DNA of 64,000 nucleotides from Micromonospora sp. RHAY321. Its GTDB lineage: Bacteria > Actinomycetota > Actinomycetes > Mycobacteriales > Micromonosporaceae. Location: contig NZ_JAMHIW010000010.1 in the NCBI RefSeq assembly GCF_023896955.1, forward strand, positions 124,001 to 188,000. Direction: 5' to 3'. The stretch's first letter is position 1. Each line of letters starts with the position of its first letter. Position numbers and translations under genes: made by a program. Positions 1-9,195 of this stretch are shown piece by piece. The notes below the pieces were generated by a model, which worked only from the letters and a program-made list of their open reading frames with translations, searched no databases and had not been told where the DNA came from.

Positions 1-434
1 ACCGCTTGACCTCATCACCGCAGTTCAAGCCCTCGTCTCTGTCCAGCGTCGATGAACACTTCGAGCGCGGTGGCCTCTTCGCCAACCTGCACCCAATCTG
101 TTCCCAGTTGCAAGGCGGGGCCAACCAAGGCTCCTTACCGTCTTGGCCTGCGCAAACTCCCCTACCAGCCCGAGCGCCGTCGACCACTGCTCAGAACCGC
201 GGAGCACTCTGCGGTGAACGAAGCGCTCTTCACAGCAATACTGGGCCACCCGGACGCGCAGTAAGCCGCGCCATCGTGCGCTTGCCCCATCTAAGAGACT
301 GCCAACCGGCCTGACAACCGCACAGACGAAACGCCCGCACTACTCAACGAGCGGCCGATGCCCGACGGCACCGGCCGCTTCTTCATGCCCGCCGGAGCAA
401 CCGGTACACGACCAACTTCCGAAGGACATCTCCC
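1..434. other. Element interior without a convincing gene
   Basis: No supportable gene is visible. Short overlapping reading frames exist on both strands, but none has a good ribosome binding site plus a protein-like sequence. The stretch belongs to the integrated element whose right end is marked by the recombinase and tRNA-Leu, so it may hold regulatory DNA or the end of a cargo gene beyond the left edge. Confidence 0.4.
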
Positions 435-638
435 ATGACAACCCACCCACCTGCCACGGCGCGAGTCACCGGCGCATCAAGCTACAGCGCCACGATCCCG
501 CCCACCCACAAAGCCGATGCTGGCATCGCCCTACGGGCCGTCCCCTGTCACATCGAGGTGACTGCGGCCAAGGAGCGAACAATGCACGCCCACCGCCGCA
601 GGTCTCGGCCGGGGCGACCGCCGGACGGAGGCGCATGA
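435..638 (+). CDS. Small hypothetical protein, first gene of recombinase operon
   Basis: A 67-residue product of unknown function, rich in Pro, Arg, Ala and Thr, with no recognised domain. The ATG at 435 follows a purine-rich GAAGGAC (421-427) at suitable spacing. Its TGA (636-638) overlaps the next ATG (635-637) in an ATGA, and that gene overlaps the recombinase the same way. The coupling is the main reason to think it is translated. It could instead be a leader that feeds ribosomes into the recombinase gene. No codon or homology test was possible. Confidence 0.45.
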   Translation: MTTHPPATARVTGASSYSATIPPTHKADAGIALRAVPCHIEVTAAKERTMHAHRRRSRPGRPPDGGA

Positions 639-901
639 CGCTGACGCCCGGCCATCAATCTCAACAACGCAAAGAGCCGAATTCGACCGCGCCCTCCGAC
701 GAGCGACTTGACCAGCCCAGCGAAGACAGCGGTTCATGGACGGTCGAGACCGTCGACGGCGGCGCAACGTCCGGGGTCAACAGCGTGGCGGCGCCCGTTC
801 AGCCACCCGAGCTGCACCCCGGCGCCGCTGCCGCCCTACTGAAGCTACTCAGGCACGTGAACGACAGCCGCACGGATAACTCGAACCAGGAGAACCGATG
901 A
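635..901 (+). CDS. Small hypothetical protein coupled to the recombinase
   Basis: An 88-residue polar, probably partly disordered protein with a short helical stretch near its C-terminus (AAAALLKLLRHVN). No family is recognised. The start overlaps the preceding gene by four bases, and its TGA (899-901) overlaps the recombinase ATG (898-900). A small protein made in step with a serine recombinase could be a recombination directionality factor or a regulator, but that is position-based inference; nothing in the sequence shows an excisionase-type HTH. Confidence 0.55.
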   Translation: MTLTPGHQSQQRKEPNSTAPSDERLDQPSEDSGSWTVETVDGGATSGVNSVAAPVQPPELHPGAAAALLKLLRHVNDSRTDNSNQENR

Positions 902-2580
902 CCACCCCTCAACCGAAACCCTTCGCCTTCTACGGCCGTGTGTCGACGGAGGACAACCAGGACCCCGAATCGTCCCGGAGCTGGCAACTCACCCGGGCAA
1001 CCACACTCATCCTGCCCCACAGTGGACGCGTCGTCACGGAATATTTCGACGTCGGCCAGAGCCGCTCCCTCCCCTGGCAACGCAGGGTCCAGGCCAGTCT
1101 CCTTCTCGCGGCGCTGCGCGATCCACGGCGCGGGTTCTCCGCCGTCGTGGTCGGCGAACCCCACCGCGCCTTTTACGGCAATCAGTTCGGTCTTACTGTG
1201 CCGCTGTTCGCCCACTACGGCGTCGAACTTTGGGTGCCCGAGATCGGCGGCCCGATCGACCCCGACAACGAGGCCCACGAACTGGTCATGTCCGTCTTCG
1301 GCGGCATGAGCAAGGGCGAACGCAACCGGATCAAACTCCGCGTCCGCACCGCCATGGCTGCCCAGACCCTCCTCGAGGGCCGATACCTCGGCGGACGCCC
1401 GCCCTACGGCTACACACTCCGCGACCTCGGACCCCACCCCAACCCTGCCAAGGCCGCCGACGGCAAACACCTCAAGGGGCTCATTCCTGACGAGCAGACC
1501 GCGCCGATCGTCCGGCAGATCTTCACCGAGTTCCTTGCCGGTATTGGCATGTTCGCCATCGCCGAGGGTCTCACCGCAAATCACGTGCCCTGCCCATCAG
1601 CCCACGACCGCGCCCGCAACCGGCACCGCAGCGGCATCGCCTGGTCCAAGAGCGCCGTCCGCGTCATCCTCACCAACCCCCGCTACACAGGGCGGCAGGT
1701 GTGGAACAAGCAACGCACGGACGAAGTACTGCTCGACGTCGACGACGTGGCAATGGGTCACACCGGCGTCATGCGCTGGAACGCCCGCGACAAATGGGTG
1801 GTCTCCAAGGACATCACCCATGAGCCACTCATCGACGACGCGACCTTCGAGCAGGCCCAAGCGATACTGCAACGACGCGGACGGGGAACCGGCGGACAAC
1901 ACGTCCGGCAGAGCACCCGCAACCCGTACGTCTTCCGGGGCATGATCTACTGCGCCGCCTGCGACCGACGCATGCAGGGCCAGCACAACCACGGCGACGC
2001 CTACTACCGCTGCCGCTTCCCCCAGGAATACGCCCTCGCCAACCAGGTCCCACACCCCCGCAACGTGTACCTGCGCGAGGACGCCCTCACCGACCCGCTC
2101 GACACCTGGCTGGCCTCCGCCTTCGCGCCCCACCGCATCGAACAAACGATCACCGCGATGGCCGACGCCCAACCCCTAGATCAACCGCCCGCAACGGGCA
2201 CAGCAGCCCAGACGATCATCACCGAGTGCGACGCCAAGCTGGAGCGCTACCGCGCCGCCCTCGACGCTGGTGCCGACCCAGCCGTGGTCACCGGTTGGAT
2301 CGCGCAGACCCAGGCCGAACGCGCCCGCGCGGAAGCAGATCTACGCACAATCGCGGGCACCACCCCGCGCCGGATGAGCCGACCAGAAATCATGGCCCTG
2401 GTGACCGCGCTCGGCGACATCACCACCGTGCTCCGCGACGCCGACCCAGCCGACAAGGCCGAAGTCTACCGGCAACTCGGTCTCCGGCTGAATTACCAGC
2501 CTGAAACGCAAACGGTGCGCGCTGAAGTGGATCTCAGCGCGCACCGTGGGGTAATGGTTTGTGTCCGAGGGGGGACTTGA
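898..2580 (+). CDS. Large serine recombinase (site-specific integrase)
   Basis: 560 residues, typical for large serine integrases. The N-terminal resolvase domain carries YGRVSTEDN with candidate nucleophile Ser16 and a later GGMSKGERNRIKLRVR segment where the long helix is expected. The recombinase domain includes GGRPPYGY near residue 163. A zinc-ribbon-like stretch has CAAC near 351-354 and YYRC near 370, followed by a helical, probably coiled-coil region (about 445-500). Such enzymes cut attP and attB through a phosphoserine link and need an accessory factor for excision. The last six codons and the stop lie inside the tRNA-Leu gene, so the C-terminus is encoded by the target site. This strongly suggests the element integrated here and extends to the left. 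Confidence 0.93.
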   Translation: MTTPQPKPFAFYGRVSTEDNQDPESSRSWQLTRATTLILPHSGRVVTEYFDVGQSRSLPWQRRVQASLLLAALRDPRRGFSAVVVGEPHRAFYGNQFGLTVPLFAHYGVELWVPEIGGPIDPDNEAHELVMSVFGGMSKGERNRIKLRVRTAMAAQTLLEGRYLGGRPPYGYTLRDLGPHPNPAKAADGKHLKGLIPDEQTAPIVRQIFTEFLAGIGMFAIAEGLTANHVPCPSAHDRARNRHRSGIAWSKSAVRVILTNPRYTGRQVWNKQRTDEVLLDVDDVAMGHTGVMRWNARDKWVVSKDITHEPLIDDATFEQAQAILQRRGRGTGGQHVRQSTRNPYVFRGMIYCAACDRRMQGQHNHGDAYYRCRFPQEYALANQVPHPRNVYLREDALTDPLDTWLASAFAPHRIEQTITAMADAQPLDQPPATGTAAQTIITECDAKLERYRAALDAGADPAVVTGWIAQTQAERARAEADLRTIAGTTPRRMSRPEIMALVTALGDITTVLRDADPADKAEVYRQLGLRLNYQPETQTVRAEVDLSAHRGVMVCVRGGT

Positions 2581-2645
2581 ACCCCCACGCCCTATACGGG
2601 CACTAGCACCTCAAGCTAGCGCGTCTGCCATTCCGCCACCCGGAC
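2562..2645 (-). tRNA. tRNA-Leu (GAG anticodon)
   Basis: On the minus strand an 84-base cloverleaf can be folded. The acceptor arms GTCCGGG and CTCGGAC pair over 7 bp (one G-T), with discriminator A. The anticodon stem CTAGC/GCTAG encloses the loop TTGAGGT (anticodon GAG, reading CUC). A long variable arm is present, as expected for tRNA-Leu, and a 5-bp T stem closes TTCAAGT. CCA is not encoded. The 3' end overlaps the recombinase stop codon, consistent with use as an integration site. Confidence 0.93.
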
Positions 2646-2877
2646 CTGCTCGTTCAGCCTACCTCGCCGACCCGGATGATCTTCACACCCGATGTCGGCC
2701 CGGCGGGCCACGGGGAGTTACTGTACACGGCACCCGTGGATCATGCACATCGCCTTCCGCCCCCTCCGTCGAGGCGTTCCCACCGCTGCTCAGACCGCCT
2801 CGCCAGCCGTCGCGGAAGCACCACCCAGGGCGTGTCCGGGTAGCGTCCGGCAGCCCTGTGGCGGCAGCATTGCCACC

Positions 2878-5349
2878 GTGCCCCATCCCTCTCCCCTGGC
2901 AGCCGCCCAGCACCGGGCTCTCGCCCTGCGTACCGCGGGCGACCTCAGCGCCGCCCGGCAACTGCTGGCGGAGGCCGTCGGCTCCGCCAGCCCGCCGTAC
3001 GGCGAGGACCACCCCGAGGTGCTGCACACCGCACACCTGCTGGCCCGCCTGCACCGGGAGGCGGACGATCCGCTCGCAGCACGCCGGGTGCTGGAGGAGG
3101 CGTTCGCGGCGGGTGAGCGGCGCTGGGAACACTCCGACCCGGTGATGCTCGCGCTCGCCTTCGAGCTCGCCGAGGTCGCCGAGGAGCTGGGCAACCGGCA
3201 CGAGGCCCGCCGCAACTACACCCGCGTCGCCACCGCCGGGCCCGCCGTGCTCGGGGAACACCACCCGGCGGTACACGCCGCCCGCCACTACCTCGGCGAC
3301 GCCGCACCTGGGCGCGCCGAGCCGTACGACTCGCCGCCGACGCCACAGTCGGCCACCGCGCCGACCGATCCCGGCGTCCGGTCGGCGCTGTCCGGCCCGA
3401 CGCTGTCTCTGGCGACCCTGGCCGCGATGCGTCCGGCAGCGGGCGGCCCACCAGCGGCCGCGTCGCCGTGGGCTCCGCCGCAGACACCGGCGACGCACCA
3501 GCCAACCCCACCGGTGGTACGCGAGCCCGCCACGCCCGGCAGCGCCAGCCGACCGCCGGTGGCGGCTCCCGCCCCGAGGATCTCGCCGGAGGCGCGACCG
3601 GCACCGAACCCCGTCGCGCCACCGCAGGCCGGTACGCCGCCCGCGACCCTCGCACCTGCCGTGCCGGCGCGCCCGCGTACCCCGGCGCAGCAGCCCTGGC
3701 CGACGGCGGATCCAGCACCCCGGCCACCGGCCGACGGCCAGCCGACGAAGCCGGCGCACCAGGTCGGCCAGCAGCCGCCACCTCGGCAGCCGTCCGCCTC
3801 GGCGATGCCGCCGCGTCAGCGGACAGGCGACCAACCGACCCGCCCGCCGGTGGACGCGCCGTCCCCGCCGCCACCGTCCTCCGCCCAGGTGTCGGCCGCG
3901 GCGCCACCCGCCCCGGCGGTGCCCCAGGAGCCGGTGCCCCGCTGGGACAACCCGACGATCCAGGTACGCCAGATCGAACCGCTGCTGGCCGAGGAGGCCG
4001 CTCGCGTCGCGGCCAACCGGACCGACGCGAGCGGGTCAGCCAGCACAGCCCCGGCCGCACCGGTGAGCGGACCGCCGAGCCATGCCCAGCCCGTCTCCGC
4101 ACCACCCGGCCAGGCCCACCTGGTCTCCTGGCCACCGGCCCAGCCTGTGTCGGCAGCGCCTGCTCAGCCCTATCCGGTGTCCGGGCCGCCCGGCTACGGG
4201 CAACCCGTTTCCGCACCACCCGGGTACCCGGTCTCCGGGCCGCCCGGCTACGGCCAGCCAGTCTCCGGTGCGGGCCACCCCTATCCCGTGTCCGGACCGC
4301 CGGGTCAGCCCTACCCGGTGTCGGGGCCCCCCGGCTACGGTCACCCTGTCTCGGCGCCCCCGGTGAGCGCGCCACCCGTACCGCCATGGGGGTTGACCGC
4401 GCCGCCGTGGAGCCGCACCGCGCCGCCGCAACCGGTGCCCACGGCCGACGGCGAACGGGTGGGCCGCTCCGGGATGGACACGGACGGGACCGACGGAGAG
4501 GTGAAGCCGGACATCCCGCCGCAACAGGTGGACGTCGCCGCCTCCGCCCCGACCGAGGTCATCCCGGCCGTCCAGGCGTTCGCCCCGAGCAGGCCCGACG
4601 GTGACCCGGGCCAGCCGGTCAACGCCCCGTCGAACCCGGCCACGCGGCAGGCAGGCCCACCCGCGTACGCAGAACCGGTATCGACTCCACCAGCGGTCGG
4701 AGGGTCTGCCCCGGATTCGTTCGCGTCACCTGCCGAACCAGCCCCGATCTACCCCGCGCCCCGACCGGCCTCGGAGCCCTATCCATCCCACGAGCCGTAC
4801 CCGGGCCAGCAGTACCACCCGGGCCAGGCGGTGTATCCGGGCCAGCAGTACCACCCGGGTCAGGGCGGGTATCGGCCGGCGTACGCCGACGAGGGTGGCT
4901 CGGCGGGCCGGAGCCGGGCGACGCTGATCGGCGCGGTGGTGGCGGCCGGGGTGGCCGTGGTCGCGGCGGCCGGTCTGGGTGCGGTGGTGCTGACCCGCGA
5001 CGACCCGCCGCCACCGACCGGGACCGGGACCGCGCCGACGGCGACAGCGCCGACGGCAGCCGGGCCTCCGCCGGGCGACCTGAAGCTGCGGGACGACACG
5101 GTCACGATCACGCTGACCTGGACGGACCCGTCCGGCGGTGCGGTGCCGTTCATGGTCGCCGGCGGTCGGGCCGGGCAGGCGCTGGGGGTGATGGCCACCG
5201 TGGACCCCGGGCGGACCAGCCACACGATCAACGGGTTGAACTCCAGGGTGGACTACTGCTTCACGGTGTTGGCCGTCTACGCCACCGACAGCTTCGCCAC
5301 CTCCGGGCAGGTCTGCACCGCGCGGGAGCGCGGCACCCCGACGAACTGA
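2878..5349 (+). CDS. TPR and proline-rich single-pass membrane protein
   Basis: About 823 residues from the GTG at 2878; an in-frame start at 2692 would add 62 residues that do not resemble the domain. The N-terminus (first ~110 residues) is alpha-helical with tetratricopeptide character (ALRTAGDLSAARQLLAEAV, then further helical pairs). A long Pro/Ala-rich linker follows, including VSGPPGYGQP-type repeats (about 4130-4380) and a PGQQYHPGQ repeat (about 4800-4870). One transmembrane helix lies near 4918-4995. The ~120-residue C-terminal part after it resembles a fibronectin type III domain and is predicted to be outside. Role unknown; a scaffold or sensor linking cytoplasm to cell surface is inference. 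It precedes another FN3 membrane protein. Confidence 0.72.
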   Translation: MPHPSPLAAAQHRALALRTAGDLSAARQLLAEAVGSASPPYGEDHPEVLHTAHLLARLHREADDPLAARRVLEEAFAAGERRWEHSDPVMLALAFELAEVAEELGNRHEARRNYTRVATAGPAVLGEHHPAVHAARHYLGDAAPGRAEPYDSPPTPQSATAPTDPGVRSALSGPTLSLATLAAMRPAAGGPPAAASPWAPPQTPATHQPTPPVVREPATPGSASRPPVAAPAPRISPEARPAPNPVAPPQAGTPPATLAPAVPARPRTPAQQPWPTADPAPRPPADGQPTKPAHQVGQQPPPRQPSASAMPPRQRTGDQPTRPPVDAPSPPPPSSAQVSAAAPPAPAVPQEPVPRWDNPTIQVRQIEPLLAEEAARVAANRTDASGSASTAPAAPVSGPPSHAQPVSAPPGQAHLVSWPPAQPVSAAPAQPYPVSGPPGYGQPVSAPPGYPVSGPPGYGQPVSGAGHPYPVSGPPGQPYPVSGPPGYGHPVSAPPVSAPPVPPWGLTAPPWSRTAPPQPVPTADGERVGRSGMDTDGTDGEVKPDIPPQQVDVAASAPTEVIPAVQAFAPSRPDGDPGQPVNAPSNPATRQAGPPAYAEPVSTPPAVGGSAPDSFASPAEPAPIYPAPRPASEPYPSHEPYPGQQYHPGQAVYPGQQYHPGQGGYRPAYADEGGSAGRSRATLIGAVVAAGVAVVAAAGLGAVVLTRDDPPPPTGTGTAPTATAPTAAGPPPGDLKLRDDTVTITLTWTDPSGGAVPFMVAGGRAGQALGVMATVDPGRTSHTINGLNSRVDYCFTVLAVYATDSFATSGQVCTARERGTPTN

Positions 5350-5529
5350 CCGGGACCGGATCGACCGTCGCCGGGCTGAGCTGGGCGTCCACAGCGCACA
5401 CGCTCAGTATCCACAGGGGTGACCGTGCGGGTTCCCCCGTCACCGGCAGGGCCATATGATGGCACCCGGCTCAGGGGAGGGGTCGCCGCGAGGCGCGCAC
5501 CTGCCACGACTCAGGGGAGGCAGCCGGCT

Positions 5530-8157
5530 GTGGCCACCATCGACGATGCCGTGGAGACCGACGCCCCCCGTTCGCGGTCCCGGCTGCGCGGTGGGCTGGT
5601 GACCGTCGGCACGGTGACGGCGCTGCTGGCCGCCATGGGGCTGACCGTCCTCGGGCTGGGCGCGGCGGACAACGCGGTCGCCAACTACGACGCGAGTTCG
5701 TGGCTGTGGAGCGCGGTGCGCAGCGAGCTGGCCCGGGTCAACGGGGTCACCGCCCGGGTCGACACCCGCACCGAGGTCCCCGGCGCTCGCCGGCACCCCA
5801 TGCAGGTCACCCAGACCGACCGGCTGTTGATCCTGCGCGACCTGCAGAGCGGGCAGGTCAGCTCACTGGACCTGGCCACGCTGCAGCTCACCGCGACCAC
5901 CCCGACCACCCCCGGCCTGGGTGTGAGCGTCGCCCTGCACGAGGACGCGGCGTTCGTCGTCGACGCCGTGCAGGGCATCGTGCGGCAGCTCGACCCGCGT
6001 TCGCTGACGCCGGTGGGCGAGCCGGTGCGCTATCCCCCGGGCATCACCGGCGGCACCTTCGACGGCGAGGGTCGTCTCTGGATCGCGGTGCCGAGCGAGG
6101 GCACGGTGTCGGCGGTGACCGCCGCGAAGCTGCCGTCCGCGCCGGCCTCGGCCGCGCCCGCCGGGGGTGGGCTCAGCCCGGAGCGGGTCGAGACGTACGA
6201 CGTCGCGGAGGCCAGCCACGAGCTGGTGGTCTCCACGCTGGACGACGGGGTGGCGGTGCTCGACCGCACCGCTGGGAAGCTGGTGCGGGTGCAGCGCGGC
6301 GAGGTGCGCCCGACGCCGTTGACGCTGTCCGGGCCGGCGGCTCTGCCGGCACGCACCAGCGGGCCGCGCGTCCCGGTCACCGTGCCCGCCGAGCGGCGGG
6401 TGCTGGTGGTGGGTGACGCCGGCGAGGAGCGGGCGTTCACCGTGCCGGGCACCGGTGACCGGCTCAGCCCGGCGGTGGCCTGGGCCGACAGGTTCTACTG
6501 CGCCGACGAGGCCACCGGCACCATCTACTCCTTCGACGCGGGTGGCCAGTTGGTCGACACCGTCCGCGGCCGGGCGAACGGGCCGTTGGAGTTGGAGGTG
6601 CGGGAGAACCACCTGTTCATCAACTCCCCCGACTCGGCGACCGCGCGGGTGGTGGACGACAAACACCAGGTGCGCGAGGTCAACAAGTACGCCAACGACG
6701 TGCTCGGCGGTGACCCGCCGCCGGCTCCCCCGCCGCCGCCTCCGCCGAAGAAGCCCCGGGTGGGCAAGCCGAGCGCGCCGCGCAGTGTCACCGCCGCCGC
6801 CGGCAACGCCCAGGCCCGGGTGAGCTGGCGGCCGGCCGCCGCGAACGGCGCCGAGATCATCCGGTACGTCGTGGAGGGCGCCGGCCAGCGCCTGGAGGTG
6901 GGCGCCAACCAGCGTGCGGTGGAGGTCAAGGGGCTGACCAACGGCGAGACGTACCGGTTCGCGGTGCACGCCGTGAACGCCAAGGGCGACGGCCCGTCGC
7001 GCAGCAGCAACCCGGTGACCCCGACGGCCGCGGTGCCGGATCCGCCGGCCAGCATCACGGCGCAGGAGCGGCCGGACGGCACGGTCCTGGTGAAGTGGCC
7101 GGCGGCGAACGGGCAGGGCAACAAGATCGCGAAGTACGCGGTGACGGCCAGCTCGGCGGGGACGAACGCGCCGGCCGGCGAGTCGACGAAGACGGAGCTG
7201 GTGGTGCCCGCCGGTGAACTGGAGTTCGGCACCCAGTACGCCTTCACGGTGGTGGCGGTCAACGACAAGGGCGCCGGCTCGGCGGCCTCTCCGGTCAGCA
7301 ACACGGTGGTGCCGTTCGCGGCGCCCGGCCGGCCGGTCGACCTGCAGGCCGGCACGGTCGCCAACCAGCCGGGCGCGGTCACGGTGCAGTGGGCGCCGGC
7401 CGAGGCGAACGGCCGTCCGGTGACCAAGTACCTGGTGGACGTCGGTGGGCGCACCAGCGAGGTGACCGACACCCGCACCACCGTCACCGGCCTGGGCAAC
7501 GGTCAGAACGTCACGGTGAAGGTGAAGGCGGTCAACGAGGCCGGGCCGGGTCCGGAGGCCACGGCCACGGCCCGTACGGTCGCCGAACCGCGGGTCACGG
7601 TGACCGGCTCGTCGGCGACGGCCACCTCGGCGACGGTGACGTTCACCGTGGACGCCGGCGGCGGTCAGGCCACCTGTTCGGTGAGCACGCCGGGCGAGCC
7701 GGCGAAGGCCGGGGCGTGTTCCAGCATCACGATGCCGGGCCTGACCCCGGGCACGAAGTACACGTTCACCGTGACCGCGAGCAACGCGGCCGGCAAGGGC
7801 ACCGCGACGAGGGCGCAGGACACGGACGCGCTGTACGGCATCGCGACCTGCCGTAACGGGGCGTCCGGCCCGGAGGCGAGCTACTGCAGCCGGGAGATTC
7901 CCGGCGAGCGCAACGGCAACGAGATCTTCAAGGTCACCCGGCAGGACAACGACCAGCAGGCGGGCTGGGTGCCCAACGGCCGCCGGCTGAAGGCGTTCTG
8001 CAAGAAGTCGGGCGAAGAGGTCTTCGCCTACATCTACAACAACGACAAGCGCAGCACCTGGTGGGTGCAGGTCGAGTACGAGGGGAAGAACTACATTCCC
8101 TGGGCCTGGCTCAACCTGGAGGGCGGCGACAACATCAACGTCCTGCCCACCTGCTGA
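5530..8157 (+). CDS. Membrane-anchored beta-propeller/FN3 protein
   Basis: 875 residues from GTG 5530, which has GGGGAGG (5514-5520) upstream. A short cytoplasmic N-terminus precedes one TM helix (about residues 22-44). The extracellular part starts with repeats resembling a beta-propeller (about 50-390), then a Pro-rich linker (about 395-412) and three to four fibronectin type III domains (about 414-770). The ~100-residue C-terminal domain has four Cys and several Trp, possibly SH3-like. It is followed after 28 bp by MoxR, DUF58 and transglutaminase-like genes on the same strand. This arrangement recurs in actinobacteria and suggests one cell-envelope complex; the exact task is unknown. Confidence 0.8.
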   Translation: MATIDDAVETDAPRSRSRLRGGLVTVGTVTALLAAMGLTVLGLGAADNAVANYDASSWLWSAVRSELARVNGVTARVDTRTEVPGARRHPMQVTQTDRLLILRDLQSGQVSSLDLATLQLTATTPTTPGLGVSVALHEDAAFVVDAVQGIVRQLDPRSLTPVGEPVRYPPGITGGTFDGEGRLWIAVPSEGTVSAVTAAKLPSAPASAAPAGGGLSPERVETYDVAEASHELVVSTLDDGVAVLDRTAGKLVRVQRGEVRPTPLTLSGPAALPARTSGPRVPVTVPAERRVLVVGDAGEERAFTVPGTGDRLSPAVAWADRFYCADEATGTIYSFDAGGQLVDTVRGRANGPLELEVRENHLFINSPDSATARVVDDKHQVREVNKYANDVLGGDPPPAPPPPPPPKKPRVGKPSAPRSVTAAAGNAQARVSWRPAAANGAEIIRYVVEGAGQRLEVGANQRAVEVKGLTNGETYRFAVHAVNAKGDGPSRSSNPVTPTAAVPDPPASITAQERPDGTVLVKWPAANGQGNKIAKYAVTASSAGTNAPAGESTKTELVVPAGELEFGTQYAFTVVAVNDKGAGSAASPVSNTVVPFAAPGRPVDLQAGTVANQPGAVTVQWAPAEANGRPVTKYLVDVGGRTSEVTDTRTTVTGLGNGQNVTVKVKAVNEAGPGPEATATARTVAEPRVTVTGSSATATSATVTFTVDAGGGQATCSVSTPGEPAKAGACSSITMPGLTPGTKYTFTVTASNAAGKGTATRAQDTDALYGIATCRNGASGPEASYCSREIPGERNGNEIFKVTRQDNDQQAGWVPNGRRLKAFCKKSGEEVFAYIYNNDKRSTWWVQVEYEGKNYIPWAWLNLEGGDNINVLPTC

Positions 8158-8185
8158 ACCACCCAGGCAAGGAGCACCACCGACC

Positions 8186-9181
8186 GTGAACACCCACGAG
8201 CCGCTCACCCAGCCGGAGGTGCAGGGCTTCGCCGCCCTGGCCACCCGGCTGGCCGAGAACGTCAACGCGGTGGTGCTCGGCAAGCCGCAGGTGGTCCGGC
8301 TGGCGCTGACCGCGCTCTTCGCTCAGGGTCACGTGCTCCTGGAGGACGTCCCCGGGGTCGGCAAGACGACCCTGGCGCGGGCCATCGCCGCCACCGTGAA
8401 GGGTGAGTGGCGCCGGATCCAGTTCACGCCCGACCTGCTCCCCTCGGACGTGTCCGGGGTGACGATCTTCAACCAGGCGACCCGCGACTTCCAGTTCCAT
8501 CCGGGGCCGGTCTTCGCCAACATCGTCATCGCCGACGAGATCAACCGGGCGTCGCCGAAGACCCAGTCGGCGCTGCTGGAGGTGATGGAGGAGCGCACCG
8601 TCACCGTGGACGGGGTGCGGCACCCGGTGCCGGAGCCGTTCCTGGTGGTGGCCACGCAGAACCCGGTGGAGATGGACGGCACCTACCGGCTGCCCGAGGC
8701 GCAGTTGGACCGTTTCCTGGTCAAGCTCTCCGTCGGCTACCCGGACGAGGCGGTCGAGGTGGAGGTGCTGCGCGGCGCGACCGTCCGCTCCCCCGAGGCG
8801 CTCGCCCCGGTCACGGACACCGCCACCGTCGGGGAGATGGTCCGGATGGCCCGCCGGGTGCACATCGCCGAGCCGCTCTACGCGTACGCGGTCCGGCTGG
8901 CCGCCGCCACCCGTACCCACCAGCACGTGCGGGTCGGGGTCAGCCCTCGGGGTGTGATCGCGTTGACGCGGGCGGCGTGCGCGTACGCGCTGATCGACGG
9001 TCGAGGTTGGATCATGCCGGAGGACCTGAAGGCGCTCGCCGAAGCGGTGTTCGCGCACCGGCTGCTGCTCACCCCCGACGCCCAGGTGCGCGGGTTGACC
9101 GCCGGGGAGGTGCTGCGCCAGGCCATCGCCTCGGTGCCGGTGCCGCTGCCGTCGGGGCAGCCGGCTCCGGTGCAGGGCTGA
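8186..9181 (+). CDS. MoxR-family AAA+ ATPase
   Basis: 331 residues, normal for MoxR proteins. The Walker A motif GVGKTT lies near residue 58, Walker B is IADEINR near 116, and a sensor region ATQNPVEMDGTYRLPEAQLDRF-like stretch follows. The GTG start at 8186 has AAGGAG (8169-8174) upstream. MoxR ATPases act as chaperones that activate or assemble partners, often VWA or DUF58 proteins. The DUF58 gene starts 14 bp downstream, so that protein is the probable partner. Cytoplasmic. Confidence 0.95.
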   Translation: MNTHEPLTQPEVQGFAALATRLAENVNAVVLGKPQVVRLALTALFAQGHVLLEDVPGVGKTTLARAIAATVKGEWRRIQFTPDLLPSDVSGVTIFNQATRDFQFHPGPVFANIVIADEINRASPKTQSALLEVMEERTVTVDGVRHPVPEPFLVVATQNPVEMDGTYRLPEAQLDRFLVKLSVGYPDEAVEVEVLRGATVRSPEALAPVTDTATVGEMVRMARRVHIAEPLYAYAVRLAAATRTHQHVRVGVSPRGVIALTRAACAYALIDGRGWIMPEDLKALAEAVFAHRLLLTPDAQVRGLTAGEVLRQAIASVPVPLPSGQPAPVQG

Positions 9182-9195
9182 CCGGCAGCAGCGGC

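Noticed and set aside
6..314. Overlapping plus and minus reading frames at the left edge
   Set aside because: No ribosome binding site and no protein-like composition; the same bases are open in several frames.
4130..4870. Short repeated units considered as a CRISPR array or tandem DNA repeat
   Set aside because: The repeats are uneven and follow codon structure for VSGPPGYG and PGQQYHPG peptides; there are no spacers.
5863..8283. Long minus-strand frame opposite the FN3 protein
   Set aside because: Arg/His/Gly-rich composition without any domain; the plus strand encodes recognisable FN3 domains.
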